Shown piece after piece: positions 51,815 to 61,108 of a stretch of 64,000 nucleotides of DNA (positions within the stretch are counted from its first letter, which is position 1; each line of letters opens with the position of its first letter). The notes beneath the pieces were generated by a model. It made no database searches, had not been told where the DNA came from, and saw only the letters and a list, made by a program, of their open reading frames with translations. Made by a program: the position numbers and the translations under genes. The stretch is from Halorubellus sp034808145 (GTDB taxonomy: Archaea; Halobacteriota; Halobacteria; Halobacteriales; Natrialbaceae). The stretch lies in assembly GCF_034808145.1 (NCBI RefSeq), contig NZ_JAXHGM010000014.1, positions 1 to 64,000 of the forward strand. The letters run 5' to 3'.

Positions 51815-52684
51815 TCACGCGTTGGTCTCGAGCGTGCCGTCGCGGTCGCGCCATTCGGTGAGCGAGCCCTCGAAGAAGTCGACGTGCTCGTAGCCGAGTG
51901 CGCGGAGGACGACGTACGTGTGGCTGATGCGGCGGGCGGTGTTGCAGTAGAGGACGACGCGCTTCTCGGGCGTGATGCCGTGTGATTCCAGGGCGTCGCG
52001 GAGGGCGGTTTCGGGGAGGAGACCGCGGGTCTCGTCGTCGACGAGCGCCTTCCAGTCGAGGTTGACGGCGCCGGGAAGGTGGCCCTCGTCGTACTCCCGG
52101 TCGTCGCGGGTGTCGACGAATACGACGTCCCCGTCCGCGTTGCTGGTATCGGCCGCGGCGGTGGTATCGGCCGCGGCGCTGGCGTCGTCGAGGAGTGCCT
52201 GGACGGTGTCGGCGTCGATGAGCGGGCGGTCGTCGGGGACCGTCGCGTCGTAGTCGCTCTCGTCGACGTCGGGCGCGTCGGTCGTCGTCGGGTGCTCGCG
52301 GTTGTACGCGGCGTAGTCGCCGTCGAGGAGGGCGACGTCGCGGTGGCCGTACATGAGGGCGGTGACGAGGAATCGGGCGGCGAAGACGCCGTGGGTGTCG
52401 TCGTAGGCGACGAGGACGTCGTCGCGGTCGACGCCGGCCTCGCGCATGACTGCCGCCCAGTCGTCGGCGCCGGGGAGCATCCCGACGTCGGCGTCGTCGT
52501 CGCTCCGGAACGAGTCGAAGGGGACGTTCACCGCACCGGGAACGTGTCCGATGCCGTCGTACTCCCAGGCGTCGCGGACGTCGACGACGGCGACGTCGGG
52601 GTCAGTGGCGTGTGCGGCGAGCCAGTCCGCGTCGACCGTCCACGGGACGCGCCGGTCGTCGCTCGCTGCGCGGTCGTCGGTCAT
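51815..52684 (-). CDS. Thiosulfate/mercaptopyruvate sulfurtransferase, two rhodanese domains (A)
   Basis: The 289-residue protein contains two rhodanese domains in tandem. The N-terminal one (VVDVRDAWEYDGIGHVPGA) lacks a cysteine in its active-loop region (VAYDDTHGVF). The C-terminal one (VFVDTRDDREYDEGHLPGA) has the active loop LYCNTARR with C247. It should transfer sulfane sulfur from thiosulfate or 3-mercaptopyruvate to an acceptor. It is divergent from a second two-domain rhodanese gene, with 290 bp between their starts. Confidence 0.9.
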   Translation of the reverse strand: MTDDRAASDDRRVPWTVDADWLAAHATDPDVAVVDVRDAWEYDGIGHVPGAVNVPFDSFRSDDDADVGMLPGADDWAAVMREAGVDRDDVLVAYDDTHGVFAARFLVTALMYGHRDVALLDGDYAAYNREHPTTTDAPDVDESDYDATVPDDRPLIDADTVQALLDDASAAADTTAAADTSNADGDVVFVDTRDDREYDEGHLPGAVNLDWKALVDDETRGLLPETALRDALESHGITPEKRVVLYCNTARRISHTYVVLRALGYEHVDFFEGSLTEWRDRDGTLETNA

Positions 52685-52942
52685 GCGCGGTCGTTCGCGG
52701 TCGGGTCCGTTAGGCGCTCGGGTTCCCGTCTCGAACGCGCCCGCTCCGAGATACCGGCAACACTGGCTGCTTCGTCTCTATAGAGAACGTTCCCCGTACG
52801 TATCGCGCATCCGGCCGCCCTCTGGACTCCCGCCCCGAACCACGCGACTGCACGCTCGTGATGGCGTCGTACCCACTCACAGACAACCAGCAAGAACAGC
52901 CGCTACGTTCCACGAGGGGAGACGCCTGCCGGGGTGGGACTC

Positions 52943-52950
52943 GATATATA
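52943..52950 (+). promoter_or_regulatory. TATA box of rhodanese gene B
   Basis: gatatata lies 25-32 nt before ATG 52975, well placed for a leaderless transcript. A second tatatac, at 52961-52967, is only about 10 nt before the ATG and is too close to be the TATA box of the same start. Confidence 0.65.
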
Positions 52951-52974
52951 CCGGGCGCGCTATATACGAGTTGC

Positions 52975-53835
52975 ATGACCGATTACGCAAACGACGTGCT
53001 CGTCACCGCCGACTGGGTCGAGGACAACCTCGACGCGTTCCAGGACGACGACAGCGACCACCGACTCGTGGAGGTCGACGTCGACACCGAAGCGTACGAC
53101 GAGGGCCACGCCCCCGGCGCCATCGGGTTCAACTGGGAGACACAGCTCCAGGACCAGCAGACCCGCGACATCCTCACCAAGGACGACTTCGAGGACCTCC
53201 TCGGGAGTCACGGAATCGGCGAGGACGACACCGTCGTCCTCTACGGCGACAACTCGAACTGGTTCGCGGCGTACGCGTACTGGCAGTTCAAGTACTACGG
53301 CCACGACGACGTCCGCCTGCTCGACGGCGGCCGCGACTACTGGCTCGAACACGACTACCCGCTCACCGAGGACGCCCCCGAGTTCAGCGAGACCACCTAC
53401 ACGGCGAGCGGCCCGCGCGAGAGCATCCGCGCGTACCGCGACGACGTCGAGAACGCCATCGAGCGCGAGATTCCGCTCGTGGACGTTCGCTCGCCCGAGG
53501 AGTTCAGCGGCGAGATTCTCGCACCCCCGGGCCTCCAAGAGACCGCGCAGCGCGGCGGCCACATCCCCGGCGCCCAGAACATCTCGTGGGCCGCAGTGAC
53601 GAACGACGACGGCACGTTCAAGAGCTACGACGAGATCGAGGCGCTCTACGCCGAGAAGGGCATCGACGGCGACTCGACGACCGTCGCGTACTGCCGCATC
53701 GGCGAGCGCTCGTCGGTCGCGTGGTTCGCGCTCCACGAACTCCTCGGCTACGACGACGCCATCAACTACGACGGCTCGTGGACCGAGTGGGGGAACCTCG
53801 TCGGCGCACCCGTCGAGACGGGCAGCGGCGAGTAA
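52975..53835 (+). CDS. Thiosulfate/mercaptopyruvate sulfurtransferase, two rhodanese domains (B)
   Basis: The 286-residue protein has the same two-domain rhodanese layout. The N-terminal domain (LVEVDVDTEAYDEGHAPGA) has no catalytic Cys in its loop (LYGDNSNW). The C-terminal domain (PLVDVRSPEEFSGEI; GGHIPGAQNISW) has AYCRIGERSS with C240. The active loop CRIGERS differs from A (CNTARRI), so the two likely prefer different donors. Its frame stays open upstream, but the TATA box supports ATG 52975. It is divergent from sulfurtransferase A. Confidence 0.92.
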   Translation: MTDYANDVLVTADWVEDNLDAFQDDDSDHRLVEVDVDTEAYDEGHAPGAIGFNWETQLQDQQTRDILTKDDFEDLLGSHGIGEDDTVVLYGDNSNWFAAYAYWQFKYYGHDDVRLLDGGRDYWLEHDYPLTEDAPEFSETTYTASGPRESIRAYRDDVENAIEREIPLVDVRSPEEFSGEILAPPGLQETAQRGGHIPGAQNISWAAVTNDDGTFKSYDEIEALYAEKGIDGDSTTVAYCRIGERSSVAWFALHELLGYDDAINYDGSWTEWGNLVGAPVETGSGE

Positions 53836-53936
53836 CTGGCGCTCGATTCCGTCGAGACCGGCAGCGGCGAGCAGACGAGCGGTCGATTCCGCCGAACTCG
53901 TTTTCCGAGGCTCGTGAGCGACTCGGTCGACCGGCG

Positions 53937-54791
53937 TCAGGTCCAGGGCAGCCCTTCGTCGTCGGGTTGAAGGACGTACCCGATGACGAACGCGGGGACG
54001 CCGACGAACGCGCCCATGAACGACCCGACGAGCGCCAGCACCAGTCGGCCGGTGATCGACTGGTCGGTCGGGAGGAGGAGGAAGAAGACGAACGGGAGGG
54101 CGACGACGGCGGCGGCGGTCACGTACAGCGAGTCCGCGAGCGCGTCGATGCCGGTGTCCTGACGGGCGACGACGACGCCGCCGGTGACGATGCCGACGAG
54201 GCCGACGAGCACCAGCGGAATCCAGAGCTCGATCACCTCGGCGGTGAGGAGCATGAGCGTGCCCGTGGTGACGAGGCCGACGACGACGGTGATGAGGACG
54301 GCCCCGATGCGTGCGATGGACTGCAGGAGGTTGCGGCCGGTCCCTCCGTCCTCGCGTCCCGCGGTGTCGCCGGTCGTCGCGCTCGCTCCGCCGGTCGTCC
54401 CGTAGTCGCTCACCGACGCCGGCGTCGGGTCCGCGCCCGTCGCCGCGTCGTCTGTCGCCGTCGACTCGGTCGTCGACGCCGCGGAATCGTCGTCCGGCGA
54501 CCAGCCGTCGGTGTGCCCGGCGTCGCCCGGGCCGCCGTCGTCCCAGCCGCTCGCGTGCTCGGTGACGGCCTGGTCGCTGTCCCCCCAGTCGGCGTCGTCC
54601 TCGAGGTCGGCCTGGTCGGTGCCGCCCCAGTCGCCCACACCGCCTGTCTGGTCCGTCGTCGCACTGCCGCCGGTGAACTCGGATGCGTCGATGGGGGCGT
54701 CGAAGTCGGCGTCGCAGTGCATGCAGTACGTGCTCGTCGCCCCGACGGCCTCGCCGCACTCCGGACACACCGGGTCCGATGGCTGTGTCAC
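53937..54791 (-). CDS. Zinc-ribbon membrane protein (paralogue 1)
   Basis: The 284-residue product starts at GTG 54791 (MTQPSDPVCPECGEAVG-like). A zinc-ribbon with CPEC and CMHC (YCMHCDADFDAP) is followed by a long acidic Ser/Thr/Asp linker (about residues 30-130). Four hydrophobic helices then form a membrane domain. The same N-terminal sequence and layout occur in the protein encoded just upstream on this strand, so they are paralogues. The start was chosen because it aligns with that paralogue. Function unknown; possibly envelope regulation. Confidence 0.78.
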   Translation of the reverse strand: MTQPSDPVCPECGEAVGATSTYCMHCDADFDAPIDASEFTGGSATTDQTGGVGDWGGTDQADLEDDADWGDSDQAVTEHASGWDDGGPGDAGHTDGWSPDDDSAASTTESTATDDAATGADPTPASVSDYGTTGGASATTGDTAGREDGGTGRNLLQSIARIGAVLITVVVGLVTTGTLMLLTAEVIELWIPLVLVGLVGIVTGGVVVARQDTGIDALADSLYVTAAAVVALPFVFFLLLPTDQSITGRLVLALVGSFMGAFVGVPAFVIGYVLQPDDEGLPWT

Positions 54792-54864
54792 GACTTCACA
54801 CGCGGCCGCGGGGAGCAAAACCGTTTCGCCAGCACGCTGGTGTGCCCGAGCGAGCGCGAGCGGT

Positions 54865-55464
54865 TCAGACGCGGTCGGGGGCAAGCCAGTACCCGAGGAG
54901 CGCGACGGGAACGGCGACGAGGAGGCCGATCGCGCCGAAGCTGATGCCGAAGATGAGGCCGACTACGACCGAGTCGTCGGTGTCGCCGAGGAGACCGAAC
55001 GTGACCGGGACCACGACGAGTCCGGCCGCGTCGAGGTACAGTGACCTGGCGAGAGCGCCGCGACCGGTCGGGAACCGCCACACGTGCACGACGAGGACAG
55101 CGGTGCCGGCGAGCGCGAGGAGGGCGAGTGGCAGCCAGATGCTCATTCGCTGTGCGAACGCGATGGTGACCGTGACCGTCGCTGCGAGCCCCAGCAGCAC
55201 AGTCAGTACCAGGCTGAGGACGCGCGCGACCCCGTCGAGGGGATGGTCGCCGTCGTAGCCGTCGCCCGTGGTCCCGTACTCGTCGACGCTCTCCGGCGTC
55301 GCGCTCGACGTCGTCCGGTCGGCGGTCGCTGCCCCACGAGCGCCGTCTTCCTCGGCGGGAGCCGCCGGGGCGTCGAAATCGGTCTCGCAGTGCATGCAGT
55401 ACGTGCTCGTCGACCCGACGCCCGCACCGCATTCTGGACAGACCGGGTCCGAAGACGGCGTCAC
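54865..55464 (-). CDS. Zinc-ribbon membrane protein (paralogue 2)
   Basis: The 199-residue product from GTG 55464 (VTPSSDPVCPECGAGVG; YCMHCETDFDAP) matches paralogue 1 in its first 30 residues and in its membrane domain of about four helices (SLVLTVLLGLAATVTVTIAF to VLLVAVPVALLGYWLA). The linker is shorter. It lies 73 bp upstream of paralogue 1 on the same strand, consistent with a tandem duplication and joint expression. Confidence 0.78.
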   Translation of the reverse strand: MTPSSDPVCPECGAGVGSTSTYCMHCETDFDAPAAPAEEDGARGAATADRTTSSATPESVDEYGTTGDGYDGDHPLDGVARVLSLVLTVLLGLAATVTVTIAFAQRMSIWLPLALLALAGTAVLVVHVWRFPTGRGALARSLYLDAAGLVVVPVTFGLLGDTDDSVVVGLIFGISFGAIGLLVAVPVALLGYWLAPDRV

Positions 55465-55598
55465 GTCCCCGTCGGAGTGCGCACGACACAAAAACCTTGC
55501 ATACCCGCCGCTACGCTCGGCATCCTTACTCGGAATCGAGTTCCGGCTCGACGGCCGCGACCAGTACGCATATCTCGCGTCCGCGAGAACGTCCGGGT

Positions 55599-57050
55599 AT
55601 GAGCTACGACGGCCCGACCCAGCTGTACGTGGACGGCGAGTGGACCGACGCCGCGAGCGGCGAGACGAACGAGACCGTCGACCCGGCGACAGAGGAGGTG
55701 TACGCGACCGTCGCGCACGCCGGGCCCGAGGACGTCGACGCGGCCGTCGCGGCCGCCGACCGCGCCGCGGCACGCGATAGCGAGTGGCGTCGCATGGGGC
55801 CCAGCGAGCGCGGGCAGAAGCTCCGCGCGTTCGCGGACGCCCTCGAGGAGATGAAAGATGAGATCACGCTCGTCGAGAGCCACGACAACGGCAAGACGCC
55901 GTTCGAGGCCGGCATCGACGTCGGGATGGTCATCGACACGTTCCGGTACTACGCCGGCTGGACCGACAAGATAACCGGGTCGACGATCCCCGTGGACGGC
56001 CCGCGCCTGAACTACACGCGCCGCGAGCCCCTCGGCGTGACCGCGCACATCAGCCCGTGGAACTACCCGTTCCAGCTCGCCGGGCGCTCCCTGGCGCCGG
56101 CGCTGGCCGCGGGGAACACGGTCGTCCTGAAGCCCAGCAGCGTCACGCCGCTGTCGGCGCTGTACTACGGGAAGGCCGCCGAGGCGGCGGGCCTCCCCGA
56201 CGGCGTCCTGAACGTCGTCCCCGGCCCCGGCAGCGACGCTGGCGGGCACCTGGCGAGCCACGAGGACGTCGAGCACGTCGCGTTCACGGGGTCGACGGAG
56301 ATCGGGAAGCACGTCATGGACTCCGCGAGCGAGCACGTCACGGGCGTCACGCTCGAACTCGGCGGGAAGGGTCCGCACCTCGTGTTCCCGGACGCCGACC
56401 TGGAGGCCACCGCGAAGGGCGTCCGGAACGGTATCTTCATGAACTGCGGGCAGATGTGCTGGGCGGGCTCGCGCCTCGTCGTCCACGAGGACGTCCACGA
56501 CGAACTCGTCGACGCACTCGTGGCGATGGTCGAGGACTATCCCCTGGGGTCGGGCATCGACGACGACGCCCGCATGGGGCCGGCGGTCTCGAAGTCCCAC
56601 CAGCAGGACGTCCTCGACTACATCGAGCAGGGCAAGGACGCGGGAGCGACCGTCGCCGTCGGCGGCGGTGAACCCGACGACAAGGACAGCGGGTACTTCG
56701 TCGAGCCGACGATCTTCACGGACGTCACGAACGACATGGCCATCGCCCGCGAGGAGATCTTCGGGCCCGTGCTCTCGGTCATCGAGGTCGAAGACGAGGA
56801 GGAGGCCCTCGAGGTGGCGAACGACTCGCCGTACGGCCTGATGTCCGGTATCTGGACGAACGACATCAAGCGCGGGCACCGGCTCGCGGAGGGCCTGGAG
56901 TACGGGATGGTCTCCATCAACGAGTACCCCGTGACGTTCCCGCAGACGCCGTTCGGCGGGTACAAGGAGTCCGGCTACGGTCGCGAGCAGGGCGAGCAGG
57001 CCATCGAGGAGTACACGCAGGTCAAGAACGTCAACGTCAACCTGTACTGA
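55599..57050 (+). CDS. NAD(P)-dependent aldehyde dehydrogenase
   Basis: The 483-residue protein is a full-length ALDH. It has the N-terminal INPATEE-like start (TVDPATEEVYATVAHA), NAD-binding ISPWNYPFQL and TGSTEIGKH, the catalytic Glu (E253 in LELGGKG), the catalytic Cys C287 (NCGQMCWAG), and EEIFGPVLSV. The substrate is not clear; it resembles betaine/medium-chain ALDHs. A TATA-like box (catatc) lies about 28 nt before the ATG. It is divergent from the zinc-ribbon gene and probably monocistronic. Confidence 0.93.
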   Translation: MSYDGPTQLYVDGEWTDAASGETNETVDPATEEVYATVAHAGPEDVDAAVAAADRAAARDSEWRRMGPSERGQKLRAFADALEEMKDEITLVESHDNGKTPFEAGIDVGMVIDTFRYYAGWTDKITGSTIPVDGPRLNYTRREPLGVTAHISPWNYPFQLAGRSLAPALAAGNTVVLKPSSVTPLSALYYGKAAEAAGLPDGVLNVVPGPGSDAGGHLASHEDVEHVAFTGSTEIGKHVMDSASEHVTGVTLELGGKGPHLVFPDADLEATAKGVRNGIFMNCGQMCWAGSRLVVHEDVHDELVDALVAMVEDYPLGSGIDDDARMGPAVSKSHQQDVLDYIEQGKDAGATVAVGGGEPDDKDSGYFVEPTIFTDVTNDMAIAREEIFGPVLSVIEVEDEEEALEVANDSPYGLMSGIWTNDIKRGHRLAEGLEYGMVSINEYPVTFPQTPFGGYKESGYGREQGEQAIEEYTQVKNVNVNLY

Positions 57051-57089
57051 CTCCCCAGCAGCACGTCCGTTCCTCCGCGTTCCGCTCCG

Positions 57090-57590
57090 TCAGCGACGGC
57101 TCCGGCGGTCGGGGTCGCTGGTCGATGGCGTGGGTGAGAGGGCGGCGCCGCCGGTGCAGGCGACGATGGCGACGGGCGTGACGACGCCGGCGAGGTACGT
57201 GGTGTCGCCGAGCAGGACGCTCCCAGCAGGGGCGAGCCGGTCGAGGAGGGCGAGGAGGACGAGCCAGCGTGCGAGCAGCGGCAGGACGGCGTAGGCGTAC
57301 GTGCCGGGGTGGCCGAGGGCGTCGGTGGCGCGGCCGTCGCCGACCGCGTACCCGACGACGAGGCCGCCGGCGAGGGTGGCGACGCCGACCGCGAGCATCG
57401 CCCCGACCGTGGCGGCGGTACTCGTCGCGGTCGACGCGGCGACGGTGGGGCCGACGACGGCTCCGAGGGCGGCGAGCCCGGGGACGACGGCGGCTTCGAC
57501 GGCGACGCCCGCGAGCAGTGCGGCGTACGTCGGACTCCCGGGGGTTCCGGCGACGAAGTCGCGGACGGCGCGGGCGGCGAGGCGCGTCAC
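57090..57590 (-). CDS. Polytopic membrane protein, Ala/Val-rich
   Basis: The 166-residue protein starts MTRLAARAVRDFVAGTPGSPTY and has four to five hydrophobic helices, rich in Ala, Val and Gly, with short charged ends. It resembles the 145-residue protein at 4539-4976 in its start (PxPTYxAL), so may belong to the same family. It is convergent with the ALDH gene. Unknown function. Confidence 0.65.
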   Translation of the reverse strand: MTRLAARAVRDFVAGTPGSPTYAALLAGVAVEAAVVPGLAALGAVVGPTVAASTATSTAATVGAMLAVGVATLAGGLVVGYAVGDGRATDALGHPGTYAYAVLPLLARWLVLLALLDRLAPAGSVLLGDTTYLAGVVTPVAIVACTGGAALSPTPSTSDPDRRSRR

Positions 57591-57701
57591 GCCTCGTGGA
57601 AGGGGCCGTGGGATGGTGTACGTTCGGGGCGACCGCTCTAGTCTGTCCCGTCGACGTGTGGGGTGGTAGCACGCCGTGGCGACACTTGCCGTAACTGCTG
57701 G

Positions 57702-57709
57702 TTATAGAT
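57702..57709 (+). promoter_or_regulatory. TATA box of the metY-metX operon
   Basis: ttatagat lies 26-33 nt before ATG 57735. A second AT-rich patch (gatatattac) is nearer, 10-18 nt before the start. The first has the right spacing. Confidence 0.5.
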
Positions 57710-57734
57710 TCGTAGAGATATATTACTTCGAAAC

Positions 57735-59249
57735 ATGAACGAGGACGCCGACGACGACGCCGCCACAGGCACCGGAACCGGCGGCACACGCCCCAGCGGC
57801 GACCCCCGCCGCGGCACGCGGTTCGGCACGCGAGCCGTCCACGCGGACGGCCCCGCCGACCCGACCACCGGCGCACGCGCACCACCCATCCACCAGACGA
57901 CGAGCTACGCGTTCCCCGACGCCGACACCGCCGCGGACCTGTACGCACTCGAACGTCAGGGCCACATCTACTCGCGCATCTCCAACCCCACGACCGAACG
58001 CCTCGAGGACGCCGTCGCGAGCCTCCACGACGCGCCAGCCGCGGTCGCCACCGCCTCCGGCATGGCCGCGCTCGACGCGCTCACGCTCGTCCTCGCCGAG
58101 GCCGGCGACACCGTCGTCTGCTCGAACGACACGTACGGCGGCACCACCGCGTACCTCGCACACACCGCCGCACGCCGCGGCATCGACGTCGAGTTCGTCG
58201 ACACGCTCGACGTCGACGCCTACCGCGACGCCGTCGACGACGACACCGCGTACGTCCACGTCGAGACCATCGGGAACCCCAGCCTCGTCACGCCCGACTT
58301 CGACGCCGTCGCCGACGTCGCCCACGACGCCGGCGTCCCGCTCGTCGTCGACAACACGTTCGCCACGCCCGCGCTCTGCCGCCCCGGCGAACACGGGGCG
58401 GACGTCGTCTGGGAGTCCACGACGAAGTGGCTGCACGGCTCCGGGACGACCGTCGGCGGCGTCGTCGTCGACACCGGGAACTTCGACTGGCGAGCGCACG
58501 ACTACCCCGAGATAGCCGGCCCGAACCCCGCGTACCCCGACACCGACTTCGGCGAGTACGCGCCCGACGCCCCGCTCGCAGCAGCTGTCAGGTTCCGCTC
58601 GCTGCGGTCGCTCGGCGACCAACAGAGCCCCTTCGACGCCTGGCAGACCATCCAGGGCCTCCAGACGCTCGAACTCCGGATGGACAGGCACTGCGAGAAC
58701 GCGCGGATCGTCGCGGAGTACCTCGCCGACCACGACGACGTCGCGTGGGTCACCCACCCCGGCCTCGACTCCCACCCGACGCACGGGCACGCGAGCGAGT
58801 ACCTCGACGGCGGCTACGGCGGCATGATCGCGTTCGGGCTCGACGGCCCGACCGACGGTGGCGACGGCGAGGGCGACGCCGCCGGCAGCAAGAGTGACGC
58901 CGCCGGTGGCGAGGGCGACGCCCGCGGCGGCTACGTCGCCGGGAAGCGTTTCTGCGAGCGCGTCGACCTCGCCTCCTTCCTCGCGAACATCGGCGACGCG
59001 AAGACGCTCGTCATCCACCCGGCGAGCACCACGCACGCCCAGCTCTCGCCCGCCGAGCAGGCGGACGCGGGCGTCACGCCCGACCTCGTCCGCCTCTCGG
59101 TCGGCATCGAGGACCCCGCGGACCTGCTCGCGGACGTCGAGGCCGCCATCGCGAGCGCGACGAGCGACGACGCGGCGACCGCGACCGACGGCGGCGACCC
59201 GACCGCCACCGCCGACCCCGCCGGCGGCGACCGGGGTGATGGGGCGTGA
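57735..59249 (+). CDS. metY: O-acetylhomoserine sulfhydrylase-type PLP enzyme (MetY)
   Basis: The 504-residue PLP enzyme belongs to the cystathionine-gamma-synthase/MetY family. PLP lysine is K231 in STTKWLHGSGT. Other motifs are IHQTTSYAFPDADTAADLYALE and IGNPSLVTPDFDAVAD, and the C-terminal block is LADVEAAI. It probably condenses O-acetylhomoserine with sulfide to give homocysteine. An acidic, Gly-rich insert of about 25 residues (GDGEGDAAGSKSDAAGGEGD) interrupts the domain near 375-400, and the C-terminus is extended by about 30 residues. Its stop overlaps the start of MetX (GTGA), which strengthens the assignment to methionine synthesis. Confidence 0.92.
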   Translation: MNEDADDDAATGTGTGGTRPSGDPRRGTRFGTRAVHADGPADPTTGARAPPIHQTTSYAFPDADTAADLYALERQGHIYSRISNPTTERLEDAVASLHDAPAAVATASGMAALDALTLVLAEAGDTVVCSNDTYGGTTAYLAHTAARRGIDVEFVDTLDVDAYRDAVDDDTAYVHVETIGNPSLVTPDFDAVADVAHDAGVPLVVDNTFATPALCRPGEHGADVVWESTTKWLHGSGTTVGGVVVDTGNFDWRAHDYPEIAGPNPAYPDTDFGEYAPDAPLAAAVRFRSLRSLGDQQSPFDAWQTIQGLQTLELRMDRHCENARIVAEYLADHDDVAWVTHPGLDSHPTHGHASEYLDGGYGGMIAFGLDGPTDGGDGEGDAAGSKSDAAGGEGDARGGYVAGKRFCERVDLASFLANIGDAKTLVIHPASTTHAQLSPAEQADAGVTPDLVRLSVGIEDPADLLADVEAAIASATSDDAATATDGGDPTATADPAGGDRGDGA

Positions 59250-60586
59250 CGACCGAGACGGTGACGCTCGACTCGTTCGAGTTCCAGTGCGGGGAGACCG
59301 TCCCCGAGCTGACGCTCGCGTACGAGACGTACGGCGAGTTCACCGGCGGGAACGCCGTCCTGGTGACGCACGCGCTCACCGGGAGCGCGCACGTCGCCCG
59401 GCGTCGCGGTCGCGACGGCTGGCAGCGCGGCGGGCGCGACGGGGGCGATGACGCCGACGCGAGCGGGGACGACGCCGACGGGAGCGCGAGCGCCCCCGAC
59501 ACCGCCGGGCAGGCGCGAGCGTGGTGGGGCGACGTCGTCGGCCCCGGGAAGGCCGTCGACACGACCGAGTACTTCGTCGTGTGCGTGAACGCGCCCGGCT
59601 CGTGCTACGGGAGCGACGGGCCGGCGACCGAGAAACCCGCGGCGGCGAGGACCGACGGGGACCGCGAGGGCGTCACCGGCTCCGACGACGAAAGCGGTGC
59701 GGTCGAACGCTGGGCGACCGAGTTCCCGCCCGTCACCGTCGGCGACTGGACGCGCACGCAGCGCGCGGTGCTGGACGAACTCGGCGTCGGCCGCCTGCAC
59801 GCGGTCGTCGGCGGGAGCGTCGGCGGCATGAACGCCCTGGACTGGGCGAAACGCTACCCGGACGACGTCGACCGCGTCGGCGCGGTCGCCACCGCCCCGC
59901 GACTCGACGCGCAGGGCCTCGCCGTGGAGGCGGTCGCGCGCCGAGCGATCACGACCGACCCGGCGTGGAACGGCGGCGACTACTACCGGGCCGACGAGAA
60001 ACCGGACGACGGCCTCGCGCTGGCGCGCCAGCTCGGGCACCTCCAGTACCTCTCGAAGGCATCGATGGACGACCGGTTCGGGCGCCGCGCCGCCGGGCGG
60101 AACGACGCCCGCGACCGGTTCCCGAGCGACCCCGCCGGCGACTTCTTCCCCTACCGCGAGGTCGAGTCCTACCTCGACTACAACGCGGACTCGTTCACCG
60201 AGCGCTTCGACGCGAACAGCTACCTCTACCTCACGCGAGCGATGGACGACTACGACCTCGCCGCCGGCTACGAGGACGACGCCGCCGCGCTCGCCGCCTT
60301 CCAGGGGGAGCTGCTCGCGATGTCGTTCACGGGCGACTGGCACTTCACCGTCGAGCAGGCCGAGGGCCTCGCGGCGAGCGCGCGCGACGCCGACGTCCCG
60401 GTCGCGCACCATGTCGTCGACTCCGACCACGGTCACGACGCGTTCCTCGTCGAACCCGAGCACGTCGGTCCGCCGCTCCGGGACTTCCTCAGCGACGGCG
60501 TCGCCGGCCGCGCCGTCTCCGACACCGAGAACGACGACGGCGGCGACGACCGGCACGCGCCCGTTCACACGAGCCTGTTCTCCTGA
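59246..60586 (+). CDS. metX: Homoserine O-acetyltransferase (MetX)
   Basis: The 446-residue alpha/beta-hydrolase-fold enzyme starts at GTG 59246. It activates homoserine with acetyl-CoA (or succinyl-CoA) for sulfhydrylation by MetY. Signatures include LAYETYG, the nucleophile S191 in GGSVGGMNALDWA, and the catalytic H397 in GHDAFL. An acidic insert (residues about 55-90, DDADASGDDADGSASAP) and another (GDREGVTGSDDESGA) mark halophilic adaptation. The usual nucleophile motif has Met after Ser; here Val stands there. The start overlaps metY by four bases. Confidence 0.92.
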   Translation: MTTETVTLDSFEFQCGETVPELTLAYETYGEFTGGNAVLVTHALTGSAHVARRRGRDGWQRGGRDGGDDADASGDDADGSASAPDTAGQARAWWGDVVGPGKAVDTTEYFVVCVNAPGSCYGSDGPATEKPAAARTDGDREGVTGSDDESGAVERWATEFPPVTVGDWTRTQRAVLDELGVGRLHAVVGGSVGGMNALDWAKRYPDDVDRVGAVATAPRLDAQGLAVEAVARRAITTDPAWNGGDYYRADEKPDDGLALARQLGHLQYLSKASMDDRFGRRAAGRNDARDRFPSDPAGDFFPYREVESYLDYNADSFTERFDANSYLYLTRAMDDYDLAAGYEDDAAALAAFQGELLAMSFTGDWHFTVEQAEGLAASARDADVPVAHHVVDSDHGHDAFLVEPEHVGPPLRDFLSDGVAGRAVSDTENDDGGDDRHAPVHTSLFS

Positions 60587-60665
60587 CTCGACGGCACGGC
60601 ACCACCTCGCGGTCGCGCGACGGGGACCCGCCGCGCTCTTGGGGCTTCCCGTCGTACCTCGTCGC

Positions 60666-61073
60666 ATGACCGAGAGCGATCTCGTCGTCGCGTTCCAGCG
60701 CGCCGCCGATGGCGAGCCCGACGCACCGCCGGTGAGCGAGCTGCTCGCGGACCTGCAGGCGGCGACCGAGCGCGGCGTCGAGGCCGTCGAAGCGGTGCAC
60801 GACCACGCCGCGGACGACGCAGCGGGCCTCGACCCGGAAGCGGACCCGGACGCGTACGTCGAGGTCGTCGAGACCGTCGAGGACGTCGGGTACCTCGTCG
60901 ACCGCGTGAACGACCAGGTCGCGCTCGTGAGCGACCTCGTCGCCGCGCACGCCACCGAGGACGACGCAGTCGTCGCCGAGCGCGTCGTCGACTTCGTCGA
61001 GGCCGGCGAGGGGATGCTGCTGCCGAGCGAGCGCGCGGAACGCTATCGGGACGCCGTCGTCGACGACACCTGA
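60666..61073 (+). CDS. Uncharacterised acidic helical protein
   Basis: The 135-residue protein starts MTESDLVVAFQRAADGE. It is rich in Asp, Glu and Ala, with heptad-like helices (LLADLQAATERGVEAVEAVHDHA; VGYLVDRVNDQVALVSDLVAAH) that could form a coiled coil or helical bundle. No membrane segments or signatures. It follows metX by 79 bp on the same strand but no link to methionine is evident. Confidence 0.65.
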   Translation: MTESDLVVAFQRAADGEPDAPPVSELLADLQAATERGVEAVEAVHDHAADDAAGLDPEADPDAYVEVVETVEDVGYLVDRVNDQVALVSDLVAAHATEDDAVVAERVVDFVEAGEGMLLPSERAERYRDAVVDDT

Positions 61074-61108
61074 TACTCGCGGGAGAAGAACGCGGTTCCG
61101 GGCCCGGC

